A stretch of 64,000 nt of DNA, taken from contig JUHI01000001.1 of the NCBI GenBank assembly GCA_000799755.1, forward strand, positions 1,331,546 to 1,395,545, written 5' to 3'. Shown here piece by piece: positions 56,098 through 64,000 of this stretch. Under the pieces are notes generated by a model. It saw only the letters and a program-made list of their open reading frames with translations. It was not told the origin of the DNA and searched no databases. This stretch comes from Martinezella tropici (GTDB taxonomy: Bacteria > Pseudomonadota > Alphaproteobacteria > Rhizobiales > Rhizobiaceae). Every line of letters begins with the position of its first letter. Position 1 is the stretch's first letter. Made by a program: the position numbers and the translations under genes.

Positions 56098-56907
56098 ATT
56101 CTCGAACAGATTAATCGCATCCCTTCCGTTGACGACCCGGAGATCGCTGACGATGCCGCTCAGCAGCTCTCGATCTATGTCATCAATCTTGATCGCTCGC
56201 GCGATCGCTGGGAGCATTTATGCAACCAGGCCGTCGAATACGATCTGCACATTACGCGCATCCCTGCGGTCGACGGTCGCGTGATTGCGGAGGCGGACCG
56301 CCTCGATTTCCACCCGCATTCATTCGTCTACCATAACGGCCGCAAGCTGCTGCCGGGAGAATATGGATGCTACCGCAGTCATCTGATCGCGCTTGAGCAA
56401 TTCGTCGCCAGCGGCGACAAGATGGCGATCATCATGGAGGACGACGTCGAGCTCAACGAGAAGCTGATCCCGCGCGCAATCGCGGCGATGGAAAGCGTTC
56501 AGGGAGCGCGTCTCGTCAAACTCGTCAATCACCGTCTCGTCGGCTTCAAACCGATCTGCGAAACCAGCGAAAACGACATGATCGGCCGCTGCATGCACGG
56601 CCCGCAGGGTTCGGCTGCCTGTTATATCGTCAATCGCAAGGCGGCCAAGAAGCTGCTGACGACGCTGAAGCCCATGCTTCTGCCCTATGACGTCGCTCTG
56701 GAGCGCGGCTGGTCGACCGGCGTCGAGACATTCACGACATTCGAGAACCTGGTCGACTTCGGTCCGCACCGCGCCGACACCACGATCGGCAAACGGATGC
56801 ATTATCGCGCGGTCAAGCGTCATCCTCTGTTGCGGCTGACGGCACATTGGTTCCGCACCTGCGATCAGCTGCACCGCTGGTATTATGCCATCAAGATCAA
56901 GCGGTAG
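56098..56907 (+). CDS. GT25 family glycosyltransferase (LPS/surface glycan)
   Basis: About 269 residues. Motifs: LSIYVINLDRSRDRWEHLCN, RIPAVDGRVI, GEYGCYRSHLIALEQFV, AIIMEDDVELNEK (E-D-D metal site) and HGPQGSAACYIVNRKAAKKL, which define the LgtB/GT25 family that adds galactose or other sugars to lipopolysaccharide. The start is uncertain. No ATG lies near the N-terminus. ATT 56098 sits eight bases after AAGGAG, while the in-frame TTG 56059 has no ribosome site. The former is listed. It is divergent in arrangement from the dehydratase gene that follows. Confidence 0.88.
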   Translation: MLEQINRIPSVDDPEIADDAAQQLSIYVINLDRSRDRWEHLCNQAVEYDLHITRIPAVDGRVIAEADRLDFHPHSFVYHNGRKLLPGEYGCYRSHLIALEQFVASGDKMAIIMEDDVELNEKLIPRAIAAMESVQGARLVKLVNHRLVGFKPICETSENDMIGRCMHGPQGSAACYIVNRKAAKKLLTTLKPMLLPYDVALERGWSTGVETFTTFENLVDFGPHRADTTIGKRMHYRAVKRHPLLRLTAHWFRTCDQLHRWYYAIKIKR

Positions 56908-56978
56908 CCGGCAGCGAAGGTTACGAACGCCAAGCTAGAAAGCAGGGAGAATTGTCCGCGCAACGGCGTTGCGTGCGG

Positions 56979-58961
56979 CTACAGCTGTGCAACGTTGTCG
57001 AGGTTCGGCTGGTCGACCGTCAGATCCGTCTCACGTTCGCGATAGACCAGATCGACCACTTCGCTGCTCGGCGCATAGCCGGAAACGAGCTTCTGCAGCA
57101 AGATTCTCGCCAGCGGTATGTCGTTTTCATCCAGTGCCGCCTCAAGCGCGGCAAGCCGCTTCGACAGCTCCGTCCAGGGCAGGAAATCCTCCTTGGCCTG
57201 CATGATACGCGGATGGCTGGTCGGCTGTGGGTTGTCGCCGATCAACAGCTCCTCATAGAGCTTTTCGCCCGGCCGCAGGCCAGTGATCTCAAGCTCGATA
57301 TCGCCATCCGGTTCCTCTTCGTCGCGCACGGTCAGACCGGACAATTCCACCATGCGGCGCGCGAGATCGGCGATGCGGACCGGCTCGCCCATATCGAGCA
57401 GGAAGACATCGCCGCCGCCCGACATCGCTCCCGCCTGAATGACAAGCTGCGACGCCTCGGGAATGGTCATGAAGTAACGGGTGATATCGGGATGCGTCAG
57501 CGTGATCGGTCCGCCATCGCGGATCTGCTGACGAAAGAGCGGCACGACCGAACCGGAGGAGCCAAGCACGTTGCCGAAACGGACCATCGCGAAATTCGTG
57601 CCTTCGGCGCCCGGCTTGCGGTCGGCGTCCATCGCCTGCAATACCATTTCCGCAAGTCGTTTGCTCGCCCCCATGATGTTGGTCGGACGCACGGCCTTGT
57701 CGGTGCTGATGAGGACGAAACTCTCGACACCGTGATCGCGCGCGGCTTCGGCCGCTATCAGTGTTCCCAGCACATTGTTGCGGATGCCCGCGACGGGGTT
57801 GTACTCGACGAGCGGCACGTGCTTGTAGGCGGCCGCGTGATAGACGGTCTTCGGATGCCAGGCTTCCATGATCTGCCTGATCCGCTGACCATCGCGCACG
57901 GAAGCGAGAAAGGGGATAATGCGGACGTCCGCATAGCCCGCGGACACAGCCGATTTCTCCAGCTCGCCGTGAATAGCATAGAGAGCAAATTCACTCTGCT
58001 CGACGAGCAGTAGGGAAGATGGGCCATTCTTCAGGATCTGGCGGCAGAGCTCGCTGCCGATCGAACCGCCGGCGCCCGTGACCATGACGACCTTGCCGCG
58101 AATGTTCTTCTCGATCAGGCCGCGATCGGGAGCGATGACATTGCGGCCGAGCAGATCCTCGATATCGAGCTCGCGCAGATCCGAAACCGCGACGCGGCCC
58201 TGGGCAAGCGCCGTCAGATCGGGCATGGTCCGCACCGTGACGCGGGCCTTGCGCATATCTTCGAGGATCTCGTTGCGCCGCTGCCGCGTGGCGTTCGGCA
58301 GAGCCAGCAGCACGCCCTTGATCTCGCCAGAGACCACCAGCGCCGGCAGATCGGCCGGATCGTAGATCGGCAGCCCACCCATGATGCTGCCGTGCAGATT
58401 GCTGTCATCGTCGAGATAGCCGACGACGTTGAGCTCCGCGCTGTTGGCAAGGGCGCCCGCGAGCTGCCGCCCGGATGCGCCGGCGCCATAGATCAGCACC
58501 TTGGCGAGCTGATTGCGATTGAGAAGACGCTGATAGGCATTGCCGAGCCAGTAGCGTGTCCACATGCGCGACAGGCCGATCGCGATCAGCAACAGCAGAG
58601 GCTGCAATATGCCGACCGTGCGCGGCACGCCCGGCACGCTGATCGCGGTAAAAATCGTCATGAAGGCGAGCGCATAGATCGCCACCGCTTTGACGACCGT
58701 CACGAAAGCCGAAAGACCCGCATAGCGGAAAATGGCGCGATAAAGGCCGAGGACGATAAAGATCGGAATGGCGAGCAGGAGCGAAACGATGGCCGGCAGC
58801 CATTCGACGCCCGCGAGGATGACCCAATCGTCGAGGCGCAGACAGTAGGCGAACCAGACCGTCAGCACACACAGGCTGGCATCGACCAGCAGCGCGAGCG
58901 CGCGCTTGGTCGAGCGGGGCAAAGCCAGAAACGGCAGAACGAGTTTATCCGCGGGCACCAT
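56979..58961 (-). CDS. membrane-anchored UDP-sugar 4,6-dehydratase (CapD/WbpM family)
   Basis: A 660-residue protein: four or five N-terminal spans (about 15–115), a first Rossmann domain (VLIYGAGASGRQLAGALANS), then the catalytic extended-SDR domain with VMVTGAGGSIGSELCRQILK and STDKAVRPTNIMGASKRLAE. The catalytic Tyr of Y-x-x-x-K is Met (MGASK), as in long-form WbpM/FlaA1 enzymes. It makes 4-keto-6-deoxy sugars from UDP-HexNAc for surface polysaccharide. It lies 213 bp downstream of the Wzz-type gene on the same strand. Confidence 0.94.
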   Translation of the reverse strand: MVPADKLVLPFLALPRSTKRALALLVDASLCVLTVWFAYCLRLDDWVILAGVEWLPAIVSLLLAIPIFIVLGLYRAIFRYAGLSAFVTVVKAVAIYALAFMTIFTAISVPGVPRTVGILQPLLLLIAIGLSRMWTRYWLGNAYQRLLNRNQLAKVLIYGAGASGRQLAGALANSAELNVVGYLDDDSNLHGSIMGGLPIYDPADLPALVVSGEIKGVLLALPNATRQRRNEILEDMRKARVTVRTMPDLTALAQGRVAVSDLRELDIEDLLGRNVIAPDRGLIEKNIRGKVVMVTGAGGSIGSELCRQILKNGPSSLLLVEQSEFALYAIHGELEKSAVSAGYADVRIIPFLASVRDGQRIRQIMEAWHPKTVYHAAAYKHVPLVEYNPVAGIRNNVLGTLIAAEAARDHGVESFVLISTDKAVRPTNIMGASKRLAEMVLQAMDADRKPGAEGTNFAMVRFGNVLGSSGSVVPLFRQQIRDGGPITLTHPDITRYFMTIPEASQLVIQAGAMSGGGDVFLLDMGEPVRIADLARRMVELSGLTVRDEEEPDGDIELEITGLRPGEKLYEELLIGDNPQPTSHPRIMQAKEDFLPWTELSKRLAALEAALDENDIPLARILLQKLVSGYAPSSEVVDLVYRERETDLTVDQPNLDNVAQL

Positions 58962-59174
58962 CGTTCAGCTTTCCCTGGCGCCAGTCATCGGAGCAACGCA
59001 CCGCTTTTCTCGCATAGATTGTCTCACACAGTACCATACGACGCCTAATGATCGTATCGTGCTTCCATTAGCAAGATCCAATCATCCCCAGCGCCGATCT
59101 ACATTTAGAACAGTCGGCGCACAATTGCATCCTCAATGCTAAAAAAGCCGCCGGCGCGAAAAGAATAGACGGCA
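58962..59174. other. gap between Wzz-type and dehydratase genes (213 bp)
   Basis: On the minus strand a GC-rich inverted segment followed by a run of six T near 59136–59155 may be a weak terminator for the Wzz-type gene. The stem is imperfect. No gene seen. Confidence 0.3.
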
Positions 59175-60851
59175 TCACTTGCCGAAGTAGCCGCGGATAA
59201 CGGGATGCCGAAATAAGCCGAGGAGAATGGCGAACGCCATGCCGAGACCGGCACCAAACATTGCGCCGGCGATAAGGCCGGCGATCATCATCACCTTCCT
59301 GCTCGGCCCGTCCGCCTTCAGCGGCGGCTCCGCTTCGGAGATCACGCGGATATTGCTTTGCGACAGGTCCTGCGCGTCGCTTGCTTGGCCGGACCGCTTC
59401 AGAAGCGATTCATAGAGATCGCGGGCCGCGGTCGCCTTGCGCTGCAGCTCGTTCAGGCCGACGAGCTTGCCTGACGTATTGACCTGCGAGGCCTTCTGCA
59501 CGGCAAGTTCCTTGGCGATATCCTGCTCGGCCCTCTGCGCCTGCTCGTAGTCGGCGCGGGCCGAGGTCATCTGCCGCTGCAATTCGGCTCGGATTTCCGC
59601 CCCCAGGCTTTCCAGCGATGATTTGGCGGCGAGCAGACGGGGATGACGGGCGCCGAGCTGGCTTTGAAGGCTGCCGACATTGGCGGCCATCGTCGCATAT
59701 TGCTGCCGCAGGCTACTCAAAGCCGTCGATGTCGCGCCCGCGGACGGATTGTTGGAGACCACATCCTCAAAGCTGAGCTTGCCGGCGGCATCGGCACGGG
59801 CTCTTGCCTCGATGGTCTTCTGCTGGGCCGTGACCAGCAAATCGTTCAGAGCGGTCAGACGCTTGTCGGAGATGAGATTGCCATCGACGGCCACCATATC
59901 GTTGTCGGCGCGATAGGTTTCGACCGCTTTTTCGGCCGAAAGCACCTGCTGGCGCAGATCCTCAAGACGCGTATCCAGCGCCGTGTTGCTGCTCTTGTAG
60001 CTGTTCGAGGCCGCTTTGCTTTCCTCCGCCATGAAGGAGGTTACAAGCTGATTGGCAATCCCAGCCGATTTTTGCGGATCGCCCGTCGTGACTTTCGCGG
60101 TCACGACATAGGTGCTGGCCTGGCGGGCGATCTGCACGGCTTTCGCCAAGGCGGCGGCCGCGACATATTTTGCCGCCTCGCCGGTGGCGCCGCCATTGAA
60201 TTTCGGGTCCTGATCGAGCTTCAGCGCATCGACAACGCGGCCAAGCACCTTGCCCGAAGACAGAATCTGCGTCTGGCTGTCGATCATCGTCGTGATCAAC
60301 TCGGGCGCCGTCGAAGCCTGCTGAGCGGAATCGGAGGCACCGACCGGGCGGGGGTCGAAATAGAGACTGGTCTCGGCGGTAAATTTCTGCGGGATAAGCG
60401 GAATGACGGCGGCACCCAGCACGGCACCGGCGCCTGCCAGCGCAAAAACCACAAACTTCCTCGCCCAGATCGAAGCGATGGCGGATCGAAGATCGAGCAA
60501 AGGCAGCTTTGCCGATGGTGTCGACGTCACAGGAGTAGCGGAAGGCGAAGGAGCGACTAGAATCTGCTCCGCACTTGGGACTGCCGCAGCGGCAATCGGC
60601 GGCGCAGCTGGGACTGGGGCTACAGCTTCCTCAAAATCAGGTCTCTTCGATGGGCCTTCGGAAACGAAAGCATCGGCGACTGGCGCGCTGGGCTCTTCGG
60701 AGTGTGCAACGGGTTCGCCCGCGGCCACGAAATCCCGCGGGCGCAAGATCGGGCTGCGCGCGCGCAGGCCGTCGCGCGCCGCGTCAGACGGCTCGCTATC
60801 GCGCCAACTCGCAAGTCGGTCCGATCTCTTGCTTCGTTCCATTGAGCTCAT
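59175..60851 (-). CDS. Wzz/GumC-type polysaccharide chain-length protein without kinase domain
   Basis: A 558-residue protein. About 115 cytoplasmic residues rich in Pro and Ala (APVPAAPPIAAAAVPSAEQI) precede the first span (about 132–153). The Wzz domain follows (IPQKFTAETSLYFDPRPVGA), then a long periplasmic coiled coil (about 280–490), a GNVR-like segment (LNELQRKATAARDLYESLLK) and a second span (about 520–545). It ends just after that span, so the tyrosine kinase part found in ExoP-type proteins is absent. It sets chain length in Wzy-dependent export. The Wzy-like and GH5 genes lie on the other strand next door. Confidence 0.9.
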   Translation of the reverse strand: MSSMERSKRSDRLASWRDSEPSDAARDGLRARSPILRPRDFVAAGEPVAHSEEPSAPVADAFVSEGPSKRPDFEEAVAPVPAAPPIAAAAVPSAEQILVAPSPSATPVTSTPSAKLPLLDLRSAIASIWARKFVVFALAGAGAVLGAAVIPLIPQKFTAETSLYFDPRPVGASDSAQQASTAPELITTMIDSQTQILSSGKVLGRVVDALKLDQDPKFNGGATGEAAKYVAAAALAKAVQIARQASTYVVTAKVTTGDPQKSAGIANQLVTSFMAEESKAASNSYKSSNTALDTRLEDLRQQVLSAEKAVETYRADNDMVAVDGNLISDKRLTALNDLLVTAQQKTIEARARADAAGKLSFEDVVSNNPSAGATSTALSSLRQQYATMAANVGSLQSQLGARHPRLLAAKSSLESLGAEIRAELQRQMTSARADYEQAQRAEQDIAKELAVQKASQVNTSGKLVGLNELQRKATAARDLYESLLKRSGQASDAQDLSQSNIRVISEAEPPLKADGPSRKVMMIAGLIAGAMFGAGLGMAFAILLGLFRHPVIRGYFGK

Positions 60852-61046
60852 GTCAGACTTTCAATGCTTCGTAGGCGAATTCCACGCAGCAGATGCCCTG
60901 AGTTTAGAAATGTTTGGCTAACGGAATATTAAGGACGCCCCAAGGAAATCGGGATGAGGGCGCCGATGGCAGCTGCCTTTTCATCATTGCTCAACACCAT
61001 CATTCCTATGAAAAAGCACATCCGCTCGGAATATGGGAACCATGCA

Positions 61047-62126
61047 ATGACAGGACAGAGGACAACAGCATTGCGCCGCCTTCTGGCCGCGGCATCCATG
61101 CTCGCTCTTGCAACGCAGGCGGGAAGCGTTCTTGCAGCGCCGCAGTTGTGCTATCGCGGCGTCAATCTCTCCGGCGCGGAATATGGCGAGCGTGATGGGG
61201 CCGTCAATGTGAACTACACCTATCCTTCGGAGGAGACGGTCCGGTATTTCGCCGGAAAGGGCATGAACATCATCCGCCTGCCCTTCCGCTGGGAACGGCT
61301 GCAGCCCACGCTTGGCCAGCCTTTGAACGGCGACGAACTGCAGCGGCTGAAGGATGCCGTCGACCTCATCCAGAAGCACGGCATGGCCGTCATTCTCGAC
61401 CCTCACAATTACGCCGATTACGACAAGACCCAGATCGGACAGGCTCCCGTAACCGATCTTGCCTTTGGTGATTTCTGGGCACGGCTTGCGGTCGAGTTCT
61501 CTAATCGCAAGGGCGTCGCCTTCGGCCTGATGAACGAGCCGCACGACATCAAGGCGCCCGACTGGCTGGAAGCAGCAAACACCGCCATCCGCAGCATCCG
61601 CACGGTCGGCGCACATAACCTCATTCTCGTGCCCGGCACCAACTGGACCGGCGCGCACAGCTGGTCGACCGACGTGCTGGGCGGGGGCGCCAATGGCACC
61701 GTGATGCTTGGCGTCAAGGACCCGATCGATTTCTACGCCTTCGAATTCCACCAGTATCTGGATGCTGACAGCTCCGGCACGCATCCAGTCTGCGACGGCA
61801 CCGAGAACGCCAAGAGAGGCCTGAGCGACGTCACGGACTGGCTGCGGAAGAACGGCAAGCGCGGATTCCTCGGTGAGTTCGGCGTGGCCGCCAATGACAC
61901 CTGCCTTGACGGGCTGAAGCAATTCATCGGCGTCATGAACGCCGATAGCGACGTCTGGCTCGGCTGGAGCTACTGGGCAGCCGGTGATTGGTGGCCGCCG
62001 GAGGAACCGCTGAATGTCCAGCCGCGTAACGGCCGCGACAAACCACAGATGAAGGTTTTGATAGAAGGACTGGGCAAGAAAACACCGCTCCCGCCGTCCT
62101 GCGCGCTCGTCAAATCGGCGAAATGA
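61047..62126 (+). CDS. GH5 family endoglucanase, exported
   Basis: 359 residues from ATG 61047, which gives a normal signal peptide (LRRLLAAASMLALATQAGSVLA). An in-frame ATG at 60954 has a better ribosome site (AAGGA) but would add 31 residues ahead of the signal. GH5 motifs: NIIRLPFRWERLQP, DPHNYADYD, acid/base Glu in FGLMNEPHD, AFEFHQYLD, nucleophile Glu in GFLGEFGV and WSYWAAGDWW near the end. It cleaves beta-1,4-type glucans. In this locus it likely trims or releases the strain's own polysaccharide, as many EPS loci encode a glycanase. Confidence 0.92.
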   Translation: MTGQRTTALRRLLAAASMLALATQAGSVLAAPQLCYRGVNLSGAEYGERDGAVNVNYTYPSEETVRYFAGKGMNIIRLPFRWERLQPTLGQPLNGDELQRLKDAVDLIQKHGMAVILDPHNYADYDKTQIGQAPVTDLAFGDFWARLAVEFSNRKGVAFGLMNEPHDIKAPDWLEAANTAIRSIRTVGAHNLILVPGTNWTGAHSWSTDVLGGGANGTVMLGVKDPIDFYAFEFHQYLDADSSGTHPVCDGTENAKRGLSDVTDWLRKNGKRGFLGEFGVAANDTCLDGLKQFIGVMNADSDVWLGWSYWAAGDWWPPEEPLNVQPRNGRDKPQMKVLIEGLGKKTPLPPSCALVKSAK

Positions 62127-62215
62127 CCGGCGACAAGCCGCCGACTCTTTGTCGCGAATCATCCGGCTGATATGGTGCCCGCAGCCGAAAAAGACGCCAC
62201 GACCTCGGATATCCA

Positions 62216-63451
62216 ATGCAAAGCTCAGGCGAGAAGCAGCCGATCAACTTCGTCATCCTTGCGATCTCGCTGCTGGCGGTCTGCTATAACTGCATCCTGG
62301 CTTTCATCAATCACAACATCACGCCGCTGACGCCGAGCTCGGTCGTGCTGTCCGAAGTATTGCTGCAGGTCGCCGCTTTCACCTATCTGCTGACCAAAGG
62401 CATATATGAGGAGGACATAGCGCCGCTCCTCTACCTGCTGCTGACCATAGTGCTGACGGTTTTCGTCATCGCCATCAACAAGCAGGCCTATATCGACCAC
62501 CTCCGCAACGTGATGATCATCTTCGCCTTTTCGATCATGGGGCGGCTGGCCAATGAGCGCACCGTCAAGCTCGCCTTCAAGATTTCATGCTTCATCGTGC
62601 TTGCCGTGCTCATCCTGGAAATCGTGTCGGTAAAGGAATATGTCGCGCTGTTTCATCCGGCCGAATATTTCCAGAACACGCGCGGCGTGCCGCCGGCCAC
62701 TTACAGCGATCTCGGCCTGTTTCGCGGCGCGCTCGGCTTCGAGGGCCGGTTCTCTTTCGGCCTGATAGACCATCGGTCATCGTCCATCTTTCTGGAACAG
62801 GTCTCTCTAGCCAATTTCTGCGGCGTCATGGTGCTGTATCTGATCAGCTTTTCCAATCGGCTGGGACTGCTGGAACGGCTGCTGTTTTTCTCGACGGTCG
62901 TGCTGATCCTGTTGACGAACGACACGCGCACCATGCTGATCTTCAGCCTCATCTGCGTTGCGGGCTATTTCATCTATCCCTGGCTTCCGAAGGCGCTGGA
63001 CCTTCTGACGATGCCCGTGATCATCGTTGTTGGTTTCGTCATCCACGCCCTGAAGCCGACCGTGACCGGCGACAATTTCGTCGGGCGCATCAACGGCACC
63101 GTGAAGGCCTTTCTCGGCATGGACCTGCAGAGCACTATCGGCCTGCAGCTCGACCAGGTCGGCATCTTCTTCGACAGCGGATATGTCTACATCATCTATG
63201 GCGCTACCATTTTCGGGCTGATCCTATTCTGGCTTTACGCCTCGCTCTATCCGGGCGGCGAAACCGTCAATCAGCGGCGCCTCGGCCACGCGCTTTCCCT
63301 CTTTCTCTTCCTGAACCTGATGATCGGCTCTACTGCCATCTTCTCCATGAAAACGGCCGGGCTTGTCTGGCTTCTGGTCGGGTTCCTGAAATTCAACGAG
63401 GGCACGCAGGCAAGGCAACCACAGAAGCTCGCCCTGGCCACGACAGGCTGA
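62216..63451 (+). CDS. Wzy/O-antigen-ligase-like polysaccharide polymerase
   Basis: A 411-residue protein with about ten to twelve membrane spans and a large loop around residues 140–190 (FHPAEYFQNTRGVPPATYSD). Spans such as VVLILLTNDTRTMLIFSLIC, with TRT following a span, recall the Wzy_C/WaaL family. No strict signature is seen, as is usual for polymerases. It lies 89 bp after the GH5 gene on the same strand and is likely co-transcribed. The role assigned is polymerisation of lipid-linked repeats, with length set by the Wzz-type protein. Confidence 0.72.
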   Translation: MQSSGEKQPINFVILAISLLAVCYNCILAFINHNITPLTPSSVVLSEVLLQVAAFTYLLTKGIYEEDIAPLLYLLLTIVLTVFVIAINKQAYIDHLRNVMIIFAFSIMGRLANERTVKLAFKISCFIVLAVLILEIVSVKEYVALFHPAEYFQNTRGVPPATYSDLGLFRGALGFEGRFSFGLIDHRSSSIFLEQVSLANFCGVMVLYLISFSNRLGLLERLLFFSTVVLILLTNDTRTMLIFSLICVAGYFIYPWLPKALDLLTMPVIIVVGFVIHALKPTVTGDNFVGRINGTVKAFLGMDLQSTIGLQLDQVGIFFDSGYVYIIYGATIFGLILFWLYASLYPGGETVNQRRLGHALSLFLFLNLMIGSTAIFSMKTAGLVWLLVGFLKFNEGTQARQPQKLALATTG

Positions 63452-63602
63452 GGCGGGGATGCGCCGTCCGAAGGCGCAATAGGAACGGCTTTTTCCACAC
63501 CATCCTGCCTAAATATCGGTCGAAACATGGCAGGGGGAGCTATTTCCCGGACCTGTGATTTCATCTAAGCAGGCGGCATCCTCGATATAAGAGAGAAGAG
63601 AC

Positions 63603-64000
63603 ATGACGAGCTATGTATTGACAGTTGCGTGCCAGTCGGCGCGCGGGATTGTTGCGGCGATCTCGAACTATCTGGCCGAACAGGGCTGCAACATCGTCGA
63701 TTCCAGCCAGTTCGACGATCTTGATACCGGCATGTTCTTCATGCGCGTCTCCTTCATCTCCGAGGAAGGCGCCGGCGAGGCAGCGCTGGTGGAAGGCTTC
63801 AAGCCGATCTCGGACAAGTTCGCCATGGTCGCCGAATTCCACGACAGCAGAAAGCGCATGAAGGTGCTGCTGATGGTGTCGCGCTTCGGCCATTGCCTCA
63901 ACGACCTGCTCTATCGCTGGAAGATCGGCGCCCTGCCGATCGACATCGTCGGCGTCGTCTCCAACCATTTCGACTATCAGAAAGTGGTGGTCAATCACGA
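63603..64000 (+). CDS. purU: formyltetrahydrofolate deformylase, cut by right edge
   Basis: About 132 residues are visible, from ATG 63603 behind AGAGAAGAGA to the window end. The N-terminal ACT domain (SYVLTVACQSARGIVAAISN, YLAEQGCNIVDSSQFDD) is followed by the start of the formyltransferase-like domain (RMKVLLMVSRFGHCLNDLLY, LPIDIVGVVSNH). The enzyme hydrolyses 10-formyl-THF to formate and THF. No other one-carbon genes are in the window. Confidence 0.95.
   Translation, partial: MTSYVLTVACQSARGIVAAISNYLAEQGCNIVDSSQFDDLDTGMFFMRVSFISEEGAGEAALVEGFKPISDKFAMVAEFHDSRKRMKVLLMVSRFGHCLNDLLYRWKIGALPIDIVGVVSNHFDYQKVVVNH

Overview
The window looks like chromosomal DNA of a fast-growing rhizobium (Rhizobiaceae, Rhizobium/Agrobacterium type). 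The supporting signs are: the gene order infC–rpmI–rplT–pheS–pheT; DUF982, BA14K and MbfA proteins; an Irr-type palindrome on mbfA; a TTAA-N7-TTAAC (CtrA-type) site; paired palindromic intergenic repeats of the rhizobial mosaic-element kind; and uniformly GC-rich, third-position-biased genes. There is no rRNA, no integrase or transposase gene, no CRISPR array and no prophage block. One tRNA gene is present (Leu, CAG).

Layout. 0–3.3 kb: a cut VOC protein, a flavodoxin-fold quinone reductase coupled to xseA, and a small membrane protein. 3.3–6.8 kb: a surface-glycosylation module made of a GT-C-like membrane protein facing a GtrB-like GT2 and a GtrA flippase. 6.9–14 kb: oxidoreductases and regulators (Gfo/Idh/MocA, isochorismatase with a GlxA-type regulator, two aldo/keto reductases, GNAT, LysR). 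14.3–21.9 kb: a very large alpha-2-macroglobulin-like protein with a PAN domain, followed at once by penicillin-binding protein 1C. 22.3–28 kb: inverted palindromic repeats, then pheT, pheS, rplT, rpmI and infC on the minus strand. 28.2–33 kb: an alpha/beta hydrolase, a periplasmic cysteine protease behind a CtrA-type box, MbfA behind an Irr-type box, a group III truncated globin, and a TetR/DUF308 pair with twin operators. 33–43 kb: a DMT exporter with a possibly occluded ribosome site, an HDAC-like deacetylase, a HAD phosphatase, GNAT plus XRE-cupin, lepA with an overlapping CcdA-like antitoxin gene, a GFA protein, a glutamine amidotransferase, a SelW-like protein, a BA14K protein, a phosphohexomutase and tRNA-Leu. 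43.4–44.5 kb: a cluster of tiny, mostly membrane, genes.

44.6–55.4 kb is the least explained part. It holds an SDR dehydrogenase, an RpiR/SIS regulator, a divergent operon (NTF2-like protein, M81/MlrC metallo-hydrolase, PLP fold-III D-amino-acid enzyme), and a convergent CUT1 ABC importer operon led by a Gfo/Idh dehydrogenase. An 11-bp motif occurs twice upstream of the importer operon and once, with one mismatch, between rpiR and the catabolic operon. I infer a single uptake-and-breakdown regulon for an unknown, probably D-configured or N-linked, compound.

55.5–64 kb: a secreted small protein, then a polysaccharide locus (GT25 glycosyltransferase, membrane-anchored 4,6-dehydratase, Wzz-type chain-length protein without a kinase domain, GH5 glucanase, Wzy-like polymerase), and the start of purU at the window edge.
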